From Pseudocolwellia agarivorans (GTDB taxonomy: Bacteria; Pseudomonadota; Gammaproteobacteria; Enterobacterales; Alteromonadaceae): a DNA stretch of 64,000 nucleotides. Position 1 is the first letter of the stretch. Each line of letters begins with the position of its first letter. The stretch spans positions 124,001-188,000 of the forward strand of contig NZ_MUZU01000002.1 of NCBI RefSeq assembly GCF_002000085.1, in the 5' to 3' direction. The notes under the pieces were generated by a model that worked only from the letters and a program-made list of their open reading frames with translations, ran no database searches and was not told the DNA's origin. Below are positions 27,589-36,811 of this stretch, piece by piece. Both the position numbers and the translations under genes were made by a program.

Positions 27589-28734
27589 TTACACCACGGT
27601 TAATTGCATAAAAGCGCTTGAAAATCGCCCACTTTCAGGAATATAACACAATATTTTTTGTCCTGGTTTAAGCGCTTTCGTTTTAAATAGTTCTTCTAAC
27701 ATAATAAAAATAGAGGCTGAGCCTGTATTCCCCTTTTCAGTCAGGTTGGTAAACCATTTTTCGTACGGTATAGAAAAATCAATATTCACTAAACCTTCAA
27801 ACAATCTTTCTCTGAAGTAATGGGAAGAATAATGAGGAAGGAAGTAATCGTAATCTTGCGCGACTATGCCTCTTTTACTGATAATTTGAGACAAAGCTTT
27901 TTCAACGGTCGTTCTTACAATATTTTCGTTTAATAATTTTACGTCTTGCTTCACCGACATTATTGAGAGTTGTTCTCGTTCTTTAGCGTTGTAGTTCATC
28001 CAACCAACGAGTTGTCCATCTTTTTTGTCAGCCCCTGAATACATGCAAGCTTCCATTTCGTTAGCAAAGGAAGTCACATCAATCCAATCAATTTCTAACG
28101 AGATTCCTTTGGCGTTAGGTTCATTTGACACTAAAACAGAACCAGCACCGTCACTTAGCATCCAACGTAAAAAGTCTTTTTCAAAGGCAATTTCAGGGCT
28201 TGCATTAAGCTGTGAAAGTTTATGCTCACACTCAGCTTCAAAATTTTCAGATTTCATAATGCCTGACGCAAGTTCACTTGCCACCACAACACTTTTATTG
28301 CTTTCGCCTGCCTTAATATTTAAAAAGGCGTATTTCAATGCGGTTATACCGCATAAGCAAATACCTGACGTTGAAACAGCTTCACAAGGAGGATTTTTTA
28401 ATTCGCCATGCACCATAACTGCATGATTTGGCATAACTTGATCTGCCATAGAAGTACTAGCAATTAAGCTATCAATAGCATTTAGTTCAGCTTCAGAATT
28501 AAAAAGTTTACGTACGGCAGCAGCGGCTAAAGACGCATTAGTATAATTAAAGTCACCTGTTTGAGGATCAATACCATAGTAGCGAGATTTAATGCCGTTA
28601 CTTCTTAAAATTACAGGTTTAGCTCGAGATTTTTTACCTGCTATTTTACCAATAACGGCTTCCATATCTGAGTTTGAAACTTTCTCATTAGGCAGTACTG
28701 CAGAAATGTTATTAATAAATACACGTTTTACCAT
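27589..28734 (-). CDS. beta-ketoacyl-ACP synthase III-like enzyme (DarB-like)
   Basis: This 381-residue thiolase-fold condensing enzyme has Cys126 in STSGICLCG, His301 in FLPHYSSH and Asn336 in EKGNTGSAS, the Cys-His-Asn triad of KAS III. It is longer than FabH (about 317 residues) and keeps none of the FabH-specific context. It lies six bases downstream of the DarA-like gene. In dialkylresorcinol pathways a KAS III homologue (DarB) joins two beta-ketoacyl chains before ring closure, and that role is proposed here. Confidence 0.8.
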   Translation of the reverse strand: MVKRVFINNISAVLPNEKVSNSDMEAVIGKIAGKKSRAKPVILRSNGIKSRYYGIDPQTGDFNYTNASLAAAAVRKLFNSEAELNAIDSLIASTSMADQVMPNHAVMVHGELKNPPCEAVSTSGICLCGITALKYAFLNIKAGESNKSVVVASELASGIMKSENFEAECEHKLSQLNASPEIAFEKDFLRWMLSDGAGSVLVSNEPNAKGISLEIDWIDVTSFANEMEACMYSGADKKDGQLVGWMNYNAKEREQLSIMSVKQDVKLLNENIVRTTVEKALSQIISKRGIVAQDYDYFLPHYSSHYFRERLFEGLVNIDFSIPYEKWFTNLTEKGNTGSASIFIMLEELFKTKALKPGQKILCYIPESGRFSSAFMQLTVV

Positions 28735-28740
28735 AGCTCG

Positions 28741-29664
28741 TTACTCTCCTGAAGGTTGAGCATAATACTGTTTTTGTTTAGATATTTTTTCTTTAAAAAT
28801 TGAAGAAAGTAATTTAATAATTAATGCGGTAATAGGTACAACAGTAATAATTAAAGCCAATAAGAAAGTGGTATAAAAACATAATCCTAATTTTCGACGT
28901 ATCGTATTTTGAGGACCTAAAAGCATTAATAACTTACCCCAAACTTTGAAACTGCGATGCCCTATTTTTTCACTAAAAATAAATTTTTCATTTACTTTTA
29001 CTGCTTGTAATCCTTTCATTATCGGTTCAGACAAGTCTTTTTTATTTAGTTCTACATCTTCAAACCGTTTAATCATCGCATCACCAAAACGTTTTGCATC
29101 AGTGATATCTTCATCTGAAACTCCCGCTTTTGGCACCCAAGACCAAGGCTTTTTCTTACCGGTAAACATCCATAAAGGCGTAGCTAAAAAACTAAACCCT
29201 GCACCACATTCATCAGCAAGAACAATATTGTCAATTAACTTTGCGTCTAAATTATTCAATAAACCTTTCATTTTCTCTTGTGCTGTTAGCCACATACCTC
29301 GACAACCAAGAACGGTAATAGTTGGCGTATTTTTAAAAAGTATTTTGGCGTCTTCTGTTTGTAAAAAGCTTGATATAGGTAAAGAAGGCGATAAAAACCA
29401 CACTTGATAAGACACAATAATTAAATCGTATTTTTTTTGAATAGGTGCACGTGATGATAATTCGATCGGCTTCATATAAACCGATTCAGGCATTATTTGA
29501 AAAAAATCGAAAAAAGACCAGGGGAAAGAGTATGCTGTTTTAGGAACCACTTGATGGTAATCAATATTGATATTTTCAGCCGTTTTTAAAGGCCCCATAA
29601 TAGCGTCTGTTATTTGGGTTAATTGCCCTGTTTGCGAATAACCAATAACTAATACATTTCGCAC
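28741..29664 (-). CDS. DarA-like dialkylresorcinol condensing enzyme, flavodoxin fold
   Basis: This 307-residue protein begins with a flavodoxin-like beta-strand and loop (VLVIGYSQTGQLTQI). It continues through a family-typical region (SYQVWFLSPSLPISSFL, TVLGCRGMWLTAQEKMK) and ends with a hydrophobic segment at about 263-290 that could be one or two membrane helices. It resembles the proteins annotated as dialkylresorcinol condensing enzyme DarA. First gene of the tight seven-gene operon. The chemistry and product are inferred; a flavin-dependent aromatisation or reduction is possible. Confidence 0.7.
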   Translation of the reverse strand: MRNVLVIGYSQTGQLTQITDAIMGPLKTAENINIDYHQVVPKTAYSFPWSFFDFFQIMPESVYMKPIELSSRAPIQKKYDLIIVSYQVWFLSPSLPISSFLQTEDAKILFKNTPTITVLGCRGMWLTAQEKMKGLLNNLDAKLIDNIVLADECGAGFSFLATPLWMFTGKKKPWSWVPKAGVSDEDITDAKRFGDAMIKRFEDVELNKKDLSEPIMKGLQAVKVNEKFIFSEKIGHRSFKVWGKLLMLLGPQNTIRRKLGLCFYTTFLLALIITVVPITALIIKLLSSIFKEKISKQKQYYAQPSGE

Positions 29665-29742
29665 TAAATAGTCCTTTCATTGCCCGATAAAATTAAGTGG
29701 CGTATCATAGCAAAACCTTTTGTAAATAAAAATGATCTACTC

Positions 29743-30228
29743 GTGAACTTCAACCCTCTCATACACTTATTTATATTTACATGCTGTTTTTTTTGTTTTA
29801 TTTCACCCACTACAGCACAAGATAAAACATTTAAGTTAGTCATTGCCATCAAGAAATTAAAAACATTTGATGCACCAATAACATTTGAATTATTTAAAAT
29901 CGCTGATGAAAAATCAGCACATTGGGCCTTACTCACACCACTAAAAAGAAAAACTATTACCTTAAATAGCAATGAGCTTATCGTTTATTTTGAAGGATTA
30001 AATCAGGGGGAGTATGCAGTAAGAGCATTTCAAGATATAAACAAAAATAATATATTAGATACGTCTATATCGTCTATCCCAAAAGAACCGGTAGCTTTTT
30101 CACAAAACCCGAGTTTATTTGGTGGTGAGCCTACAATTGAAGATACAAGGTTTTTAGTTACGTCTGATACGTCAATATCCCTTAATTTCAAACATCCTAA
30201 AAAGAAGAAAAAAAGAAAACACAAGTGA
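29743..30228 (+). CDS. DUF2141-domain exported protein
   Basis: This exported protein is about 161 residues long. The DUF2141 pattern is visible: LNQGEYAVRAFQDINKNNILDT, then IPKEPVAFSQNPSLFGGEPTIEDTRF. The C-terminus is strongly basic (KHPKKKKKRKHK). The frame opens at TTG 29680, but the GTG at 29743 starts a proper signal peptide (FNPLIHLFIFTCCFFCFIS) and is preferred, although no good ribosome site is seen for either. It is divergent from the DarA-like operon and shares its promoter region. Function unknown. Confidence 0.6.
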   Translation: MNFNPLIHLFIFTCCFFCFISPTTAQDKTFKLVIAIKKLKTFDAPITFELFKIADEKSAHWALLTPLKRKTITLNSNELIVYFEGLNQGEYAVRAFQDINKNNILDTSISSIPKEPVAFSQNPSLFGGEPTIEDTRFLVTSDTSISLNFKHPKKKKKRKHK

Positions 30229-30301
30229 TATAAGTCACACTAAAGCTCTCATAAAATCGACAATTAAACGAAAGCGTTAGTTTTACAAAATAAGACTAAA
30301 A

Positions 30302-31138
30302 TTAGGCTTTATATTTTTGAATAATAGCGTTGAAGTCTACTGTGCCTTTAACATACGAGTTTTCAACTTTGGGTAAGTCGTTATAGGCGTCTCTAGCATA
30401 ACTTCTTATTTTAGATGCATTTGATTTTTCTGATACCATTTCCATTACTTGAGTATAACGCCCATTATTAAGTTGGCCTAATGCACGACAAATCCATGCT
30501 AACGTATCAATTTGATATTCAGTTGCATTTAAATATTCATTTAAAATAAATTCACTTAAAGCATCTGCAATTTGACCATCCGTTTCACCTTTATCAACAA
30601 CACCTTGTGCTATATATTTAATTGACCTTAAATCACCTTTTGCAATAACAAATAACATACGCTCTGTTTTACTCAGAGAAGCCTTAGGAAGAATAGGTTT
30701 TGCTTTTGAGAGTCGCGTACTTTCTTTAGCTTGTAAATCTGATAGTTCAATACTACCTCTTTTATATTCATCTTGGCTTTTAGGCAGTTTTTTAAAAGAA
30801 CTTTTAGCGTATTTTCTTAATTTCTTATGAGTTTTACTATTCGCTATATTTATGAGTAAATTTCTATAACGCCCGTCATTTGTCGCGGCCAACGCTTTAC
30901 ATGCCCAAGATAAAGTATCTACTTCAATAGATAGCGCATTTTCATATTTAGATAATAATATTTCAGCTAATATATCAGCATTTTCTTTAGTGTTTTCTCT
31001 ACCTGCAGCCATCGTTTGAGAAGCTAGCTTTATTTGCGATAAATGGCCTGAAGTTAATTGTTGATATACATTAGCTTTAACAAAAAAACTAAACGGAAGA
31101 ATAAATAATACTAAAATTGATGTTAATAACTGTTTCAC
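30302..31138 (-). CDS. exported protein with two tandem helical repeats
   Basis: I do not recognise this 278-residue protein. It has a signal peptide (about residues 1-22) and consists of two copies of a roughly 125-residue unit. Each has a helical start (SGHLSQIKLASQ or KGDLRSIKYIAQ), then DTLSWACKALAATNDGRYR or DTLAWICRALGQLNNGRYT, then a Lys-rich stretch ending LPKSQDEYKRGSIEL or LPKVENSYVKGTVDF. The units suggest HEAT-like alpha-solenoid packing in the periplasm, probably for protein binding. Monocistronic. Confidence 0.6.
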   Translation of the reverse strand: MKQLLTSILVLFILPFSFFVKANVYQQLTSGHLSQIKLASQTMAAGRENTKENADILAEILLSKYENALSIEVDTLSWACKALAATNDGRYRNLLINIANSKTHKKLRKYAKSSFKKLPKSQDEYKRGSIELSDLQAKESTRLSKAKPILPKASLSKTERMLFVIAKGDLRSIKYIAQGVVDKGETDGQIADALSEFILNEYLNATEYQIDTLAWICRALGQLNNGRYTQVMEMVSEKSNASKIRSYARDAYNDLPKVENSYVKGTVDFNAIIQKYKA

Positions 31139-31193
31139 TGGTAGTCCTTTAAAATATAATATAAAAGCATAAAAATAAGCTTAAAAATTTATT

Positions 31194-32573
31194 TTACTTC
31201 TTTTCTTCAATTAAATCTAAATCAACACTTTCAATTTTTTCAAAACGATTTGATATTTTATCTGCTGACGTGTGAATTTGTTTCACATCACTCGCCGCTT
31301 GATCAATATGTTTAGCTAAGTTATTAAATCGACTTCTAAATCGACCAAAATCATCCGACAAACCCGATAAATGAGCTTGTATTACATGAATTTGTTTACG
31401 CGTTTCTTCGTCTTTCAGTACAGATCTAGAGGTCGTTAATATCGCCATTAACGTTGTTGGCGACGCTAACCAAACGCGTTTTTTATTAGCGTAATCAACC
31501 AAGTCACTTTGGTGGGCATGTATCTCAGCAAAAATAGCTTCTGCTGGAATAAACATAATAGCGCCGTCTGAGGTTTCTTTATCTATTAAATATTTGTCGC
31601 TAATATCATTTATGTGTTTTTTAATATCCACTTTAAATTGGCGTTCTGCAGTTTTCCGGTCGTAATCACCTAATTGATTATCTGCCATTTTTTTATAACT
31701 TTCTAAAGGAAACTTTGAATCGATAACTACATTACCCGTAGGTTTTGGAAGTATTAATAAACAGTCTGCTATTTTCCCATTTGATAAGGTATGCTGTAGC
31801 GAGAAATGCTGTTCTGGTAATACATTTCTAATTAATGCTGTTAACTGTACTTCACCAAAAGCCCCTCTTGAGCGCTTATCAGCTAGTACCTCCTGCAAGC
31901 TAACTACGTTAGTTGAAAGCTCAGTTATTTTCTTTTGAGCATCATCAATCAGCGCTAATCTTTGTAAAATATCGTTAAAGGTTTTAGTTGTTTTTTCAAA
32001 TCCTTCCGCCAGGCGTTTTTCAACCTGATTGTTAATTTCTTTTAATCGATTGTCGGTTGATACTGTTAACTCATCGATACGCTTTGCCATATTATCGCTA
32101 GATAATTGCATTGATTTTGTTAGTTCATCTCGATTGCTTTGTGCCGTTTTATTTAGGTGTTCGGTTAACTGATCAATCGATTTTAATTGATTTTTATTAA
32201 ATATATTTTGGTGTTCATGCAAAATAGTACTCAGTTGATGGCGACTTTCAAACAAAGTTTGAGATTGCTTTTCGCCTTGCTCTGAATGCTGACGTAGCAA
32301 TTTTAATTTAAAGTCTGAAATTTGCTGTTCAAAATACGTTTTTAATTCTGATTGTTGAGACGCAGCTTGCTGATGGTTAGAACTAATATATTGTATTAAT
32401 TGTTGATGATTTTTATCTGTTGTATGGCTTAATAGCCGGAGTTGTTCTTCAAATTCGGAGCTACTTTGCTTTTTAAATAGAATAATAAGCAATAATACTA
32501 AGACGATAAATACGCCAGCTAATATTAAATGAGAATATAAATCTGTAGGGAAACCTTGAAGAAACGCAGCCAT
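31194..32573 (-). CDS. rmuC: DNA recombination protein RmuC homologue
   Basis: This 459-residue RmuC-family protein has an N-terminal membrane helix (about 14-32), a long coiled coil (about 38-225) and the nuclease-like RmuC domain with RGAFGEVQLTALIRNVLPE, VIDSKFPLESYKKM and IMFIPAEAIFAEIH. E. coli RmuC limits inversions at short inverted repeats, though its biochemical activity is unsettled. The family length is about 475. Monocistronic here. Confidence 0.9.
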   Translation of the reverse strand: MAAFLQGFPTDLYSHLILAGVFIVLVLLLIILFKKQSSSEFEEQLRLLSHTTDKNHQQLIQYISSNHQQAASQQSELKTYFEQQISDFKLKLLRQHSEQGEKQSQTLFESRHQLSTILHEHQNIFNKNQLKSIDQLTEHLNKTAQSNRDELTKSMQLSSDNMAKRIDELTVSTDNRLKEINNQVEKRLAEGFEKTTKTFNDILQRLALIDDAQKKITELSTNVVSLQEVLADKRSRGAFGEVQLTALIRNVLPEQHFSLQHTLSNGKIADCLLILPKPTGNVVIDSKFPLESYKKMADNQLGDYDRKTAERQFKVDIKKHINDISDKYLIDKETSDGAIMFIPAEAIFAEIHAHQSDLVDYANKKRVWLASPTTLMAILTTSRSVLKDEETRKQIHVIQAHLSGLSDDFGRFRSRFNNLAKHIDQAASDVKQIHTSADKISNRFEKIESVDLDLIEEKK

Positions 32574-32731
32574 AAAACACCAACACTGTAAAAATGAACA
32601 GTTATTAAATCATAATTATCAATTAACGGCTAGAAATACTCTTATTTTTTATAGCAAAGAGTACAGATAAACATATTAAATTCTGTAGGTTACGTTTGTC
32701 CTATAAAAATTATAGGCCTTTATAAAAACAA

Positions 32732-32763
32732 AAAACGCCATAACTTTTACCTTATGACGTTTT
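32732..32763 (-). terminator. terminator of the fumarase gene
   Basis: AAAACGCCATAA pairs with TTATGACGTTTT (one G-T pair) around an 8-base loop and is followed by T residues on the minus strand, 30 bases after the stop of the fumarase gene. Confidence 0.7.
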
Positions 32764-32792
32764 ATTAAAGCGAGATAAACTAATTAAAGATA

Positions 32793-34316
32793 TTAGCCTT
32801 TAGCTTTCTTGTCTGCTTCTTCAATGTTTAATTTCCAAATTTGAGGACCAGTAACGTGCGCAGATTCACCAGTAGAGTCAACAGCTACCGTTACAGGCAT
32901 ATCTTCAACTTCAAATTCGTAAATAGCTTCCATTCCCATATCTTCAAAGGCAACCACTTTTGCTTTCTTGATTGCTTTAGAAACTAGGTAAGCAGCACCA
33001 CCAACAGCCATTAAGTAAACCGACTTATGATTTTTAATACTTTCGCACGTTGCTGCACCACGTTCTGCTTTACCAATTGTGCCTAATAAACCAGTTTCAG
33101 CTAGCATCATCTCAGTAAATTTATCCATACGCGTTGCTGTTGTAGGGCCTGCTGGACCAACAGCTTCGTCACCAATAGCATCTACTGGACCAACGTAATA
33201 TATAAACTTGTCTGTGAAGTCTACTGGCAATTTCTCGCCTGCAGCTAACATTTCTTGAATACGTTTATGAGCAGCATCACGACCAGTTAAAATAGTGCCT
33301 GACAATAATACTGTTTCACCTGTTTTCCATTCACTAATATCAGCTTTCTTAAGTTCATCCACATTAACACGGCGTACGTTTTCACCTACTTCCCATGTAA
33401 TTTCAGGCCAATCTTCTAATTTAGGTGGTTGAAGATCCGCTGGGCCTGAACCGTCTAAATGAAAATGTACATGGCGAGTAGCCGCACAGTTAGGGATCAT
33501 AACTACAGGTTTAGATGCAGCATGAGTTGGCACTGAGTTAATTTTAATATCAACAACCGTTGTTAAACCACCAAGACCTTGTGCACCAATACCTAATTTA
33601 TTTACACGCTCAAAAATCTCTAAACGTAGTTCTTCTTCTGCATTCTGAGGGCCACGATCAATAAGTTCTTGAATGTTTACAGGGTCCATTAAGCTTTCTT
33701 TAGCTAATACACCTGCTTTTTCAGCCGTACCACCAATACCTATACCTAACATTCCTGGAGGACACCAGCCTGCGCCCATAGTTGGTAACGTTTTAACAAC
33801 CCAATCAGCAATTGAATCGCTTGGGTTTAACATCACCATTTTAGATTTGTTTTCTGATCCGCCGCCTTTCGCTGCGATCATAATTTCAATACCGCCGCCA
33901 GCGACCATATCAATATGAACAACCGCTGGTGTATTATCTTTCGTATTAATACGTTTACCCGCGGGGTCTGCAACAATAGAAGCACGTAAAGGATTATCAG
34001 GATTCATATAAGCACGACGTGTCCCCTCATCAACCATTTGCTGAACGGTTAAATCAGTTTTATCCCACTGAACATCCATACCTACTTTCACAAAACAGGT
34101 AACAATACCGGTATCTTGACAGATAGGACGTTTACCATGCGCAGACATACGAGAATTAATAAGAATTTGTGCAATCGCATCTTTAGCTGCCTGGCTTTTT
34201 TCTTTGTTATATGCTTTTTCTAATGCTTGAATAAAATCAAGTGGATGATAATAAGAAATATACTGAAGTGCATCTTCAATGCTGTCGATGAGGTCTTGCT
34301 GTTTGATAATAGCCAT
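32793..34316 (-). CDS. fumarate hydratase, class I
   Basis: This 507-residue iron-sulfur fumarase interconverts fumarate and malate in the TCA cycle. Cluster cysteines are plausible at Cys66 (PICQDTGIV), GWCPPGMLG and PNCAATRH. The N-terminal alpha part and the C-terminal beta part (from about residue 340, LSGTILTGRDAAHKR and YYVGPVDAI) are fused as in proteobacterial class I enzymes. It is shorter than E. coli FumA (548) but typical of the ~507-residue type. It has its own promoter and terminator. Confidence 0.92.
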   Translation of the reverse strand: MAIIKQQDLIDSIEDALQYISYYHPLDFIQALEKAYNKEKSQAAKDAIAQILINSRMSAHGKRPICQDTGIVTCFVKVGMDVQWDKTDLTVQQMVDEGTRRAYMNPDNPLRASIVADPAGKRINTKDNTPAVVHIDMVAGGGIEIMIAAKGGGSENKSKMVMLNPSDSIADWVVKTLPTMGAGWCPPGMLGIGIGGTAEKAGVLAKESLMDPVNIQELIDRGPQNAEEELRLEIFERVNKLGIGAQGLGGLTTVVDIKINSVPTHAASKPVVMIPNCAATRHVHFHLDGSGPADLQPPKLEDWPEITWEVGENVRRVNVDELKKADISEWKTGETVLLSGTILTGRDAAHKRIQEMLAAGEKLPVDFTDKFIYYVGPVDAIGDEAVGPAGPTTATRMDKFTEMMLAETGLLGTIGKAERGAATCESIKNHKSVYLMAVGGAAYLVSKAIKKAKVVAFEDMGMEAIYEFEVEDMPVTVAVDSTGESAHVTGPQIWKLNIEEADKKAKG

Positions 34317-34519
34317 AATTTACCTTTGTCACATTTACCTTGAATTTAGATAAACCCTATGAATAAAGAATTCATGAGAGGAATTAGTTGAAACTTATAA
34401 TTTTGCCGATATGATACCTTGCTTGCTAAGGTGCTGCTACTAACTTATAGAAGTATCTTAATTCAGTTTAGTAATATTAATTATTCACCTTATAATTAAA
34501 CATTCATCTTATAGAAAGT

Positions 34520-35977
34520 ATGCAGCCTTTGTTAAAACAACACACTCATTCATCTAATCCTGTAAATTCAGCCATTGAATTAACTTCTCACGTCATTAAT
34601 TTTAATGACAAAGTGCTTGCTGTTGACATTTTTTCCTATTTATCTCATTTGCCTTGGGCAATTTGGTTAGACTCTTGTGATAATAGTCATGTTGATAGTC
34701 AGTTTGATATTTTAGTGTGGGATCCAGCAGTTACTTTATCAACCAAAAACAAAATAACTAAAATAGAGAACGTGGCTAATAACTCAATAATGACAAGTGC
34801 TAAAGATCCACTTTCCTTGGTTAACCAAGCTATTGAAGAAACCTTTTCAAATATTAACGTTTCAGCATCAATAAAATTTCCATTTAAAGGAGGCGCTGTC
34901 GGTTATTTTGCTTACGATTTAGGAAGAGAGTTTGAAATATTACCTGAGTTATGTGAACAAGATATTCACATCCCTGAAATGTCGGTAGGTATATATAACA
35001 AAGCGATAATTTTTGACAATAAAACACAAAATTTTCATTTACTTTGTTTAGAAAATGAAAGATCAGATATTGAAACAACTCTTTTTTCTCTGTTTAAAAC
35101 AGCCAATCAAAACAAAAAATTAGAATTTACATTAGATTCTGATTGGTTATCAAATATGACCCAAACAGAGTACGCGCAAAAGTTTACTCAGGTACATGAA
35201 TACTTATTAGCGGGGGATTGTTACCAAATAAATTTAGCACAACGTTTTTCAGCCAATTATTCTGGCGACGAATTTCAAGCATATAAAACACTGCGTGAAG
35301 AAAACAACGCTCCTTTTTCAGCTTTCATAAGACTTGAAGATGCGGCTATTTTAAGTATATCTCCTGAACGATTTTTACAACTTAACGACCAACAAGTTCA
35401 AAGTAAGCCAATAAAAGGTACACGACCAAGACATCACTTAGCTGAGCTTGATCAACAAGCCGCAGAAGAACTAAAAACTTCAGCAAAAGACAAAGCTGAA
35501 AACTTAATGATTGTTGACCTACTCCGTAACGATATCAGTAAAGTATGCGAAGCAGGATCCGTTGTTGTACCTAAGTTATTTGATATAGAAAGCTTTCCCG
35601 CTGTACACCATTTAGTTAGCACAGTTGAAGGAAAACTCTCTGCGCAATTTAACGCAACCGATTTATTACGAGGGGCTTTTCCTGGAGGATCAATTACTGG
35701 AGCACCGAAAATTAGAGCAATGGAAATTATTGAAGAATTAGAACCCCATAGACGAAGCATATATTGCGGTTCTATCGGTTATATTTCGGCATGCGGCAAT
35801 ATGGATACCAGCATAACGATTAGAACCTTAATCTGTGAAAGCAACAAAATACATTGCTGGGCAGGTGGCGGGTTAGTTGCAGATTCGGTTCTCGCTGATG
35901 AATACCAAGAAACCTTCGATAAAGTAAATAAAATCATACCTGTACTTAAAGGTAAATTTTTACATTCAAAGACTTAA
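34520..35977 (+). CDS. pabB: aminodeoxychorismate synthase component I
   Basis: PabB turns chorismate plus ammonia into 4-amino-4-deoxychorismate in folate synthesis. The 485 residues have the chorismate-binding domain in the second half. PIKGT (297-301) with Lys299 distinguishes PabB from anthranilate synthase, which has PIAGT. GGSITGAPK and IYCGSIGYI are also present. Divergent from fumarase. The amidotransferase partner PabA is not in the window. Confidence 0.92.
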   Translation: MQPLLKQHTHSSNPVNSAIELTSHVINFNDKVLAVDIFSYLSHLPWAIWLDSCDNSHVDSQFDILVWDPAVTLSTKNKITKIENVANNSIMTSAKDPLSLVNQAIEETFSNINVSASIKFPFKGGAVGYFAYDLGREFEILPELCEQDIHIPEMSVGIYNKAIIFDNKTQNFHLLCLENERSDIETTLFSLFKTANQNKKLEFTLDSDWLSNMTQTEYAQKFTQVHEYLLAGDCYQINLAQRFSANYSGDEFQAYKTLREENNAPFSAFIRLEDAAILSISPERFLQLNDQQVQSKPIKGTRPRHHLAELDQQAAEELKTSAKDKAENLMIVDLLRNDISKVCEAGSVVVPKLFDIESFPAVHHLVSTVEGKLSAQFNATDLLRGAFPGGSITGAPKIRAMEIIEELEPHRRSIYCGSIGYISACGNMDTSITIRTLICESNKIHCWAGGGLVADSVLADEYQETFDKVNKIIPVLKGKFLHSKT

Positions 35978-36069
35978 TAATTAACATACTACTTTTGAAT
36001 TAGATTGTTATCCAAACTTAAGTTAAGCTAAAAGTATTTATAAATAACACCTTTTTAATTGAGCCTTTA

Positions 36070-36639
36070 ATGACAAAAGACGAATTTTTACTGAAATATT
36101 CATTAAATAAACGCTCTGATTCTTTACATAAATACCAGCATCATAAGCCGCTGAAAGAAGCTGCTGTACTTATTCCTCTTGTTGACGATGGTGATCAGTT
36201 AAACGTCGTGCTAACTAAACGCTCACTAAATTTAAGGCATCATGCAGGTCAAATTAGCTTTCCCGGTGGCAAAGTTGAAAAAACAGATACTAACTTAATA
36301 GATACCGCGTCACGAGAAACCTTCGAAGAAATAGGCGTTCCTCCTGAGTTCATTAATATTGTAGGAAGCTTACATTCTTATCAGGTAATTTCAGGTTTTA
36401 TTGTAACGCCATATATTGCTTTTATTCCTAACGGTTATGAATTCATTAAAGATACCAATGAGGTCAGTGAGATATTTCAAGTACCGCTAAAGTATTTTTT
36501 AGATACATCAAACCATATAGCCATTAATGTGCAGCGTAAAGGCTTTTCACATCATGTACATTTTATGCCTTACAAACAGCACAACATATGGGGGGCAACC
36601 GCTTCAATGCTAAAAGATTTAGCGATTCATCTTAGTTAA
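36070..36639 (+). CDS. nudL: CoA pyrophosphatase, Nudix family (NudL-like)
   Basis: This 189-residue Nudix hydrolase has the full box G67 to G89 (GGKVE, SRETFEEIG). Upstream, VVLTKRSLNLRHHAGQISFPGG is the LLTKRS/HxGQISFPGG signature of the CoA-pyrophosphatase group, which cleaves CoA to 4-phosphopantetheine and 3',5'-ADP. It lies 92 bases after pabB, so loose co-transcription is possible. Confidence 0.88.
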   Translation: MTKDEFLLKYSLNKRSDSLHKYQHHKPLKEAAVLIPLVDDGDQLNVVLTKRSLNLRHHAGQISFPGGKVEKTDTNLIDTASRETFEEIGVPPEFINIVGSLHSYQVISGFIVTPYIAFIPNGYEFIKDTNEVSEIFQVPLKYFLDTSNHIAINVQRKGFSHHVHFMPYKQHNIWGATASMLKDLAIHLS

Positions 36640-36811
36640 TCCCTTCATTTACTACCTTTATTCAACTCCTTTCTAAAGTTAAAAACATCTATTCATATAA
36701 AATTTACAAATGATCATATTTTTGTTGTTATAAATAATCGTTTTCATATACCATTACAAAATAATATTTCACCAAAACAAAAACAAACAAACTTAAATTC
36801 GGTATTTTATC

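Noticed and set aside
28025-28426. 133-codon plus-strand open frame inside the ketosynthase gene
   Set aside because: The opposite strand encodes the conserved KAS III with its catalytic Cys; the frame is a shadow.
28946-29407. 153-codon plus-strand open frame inside the DarA-like gene
   Set aside because: Fully antisense to a recognised gene in a tight operon; no start signal or family likeness.
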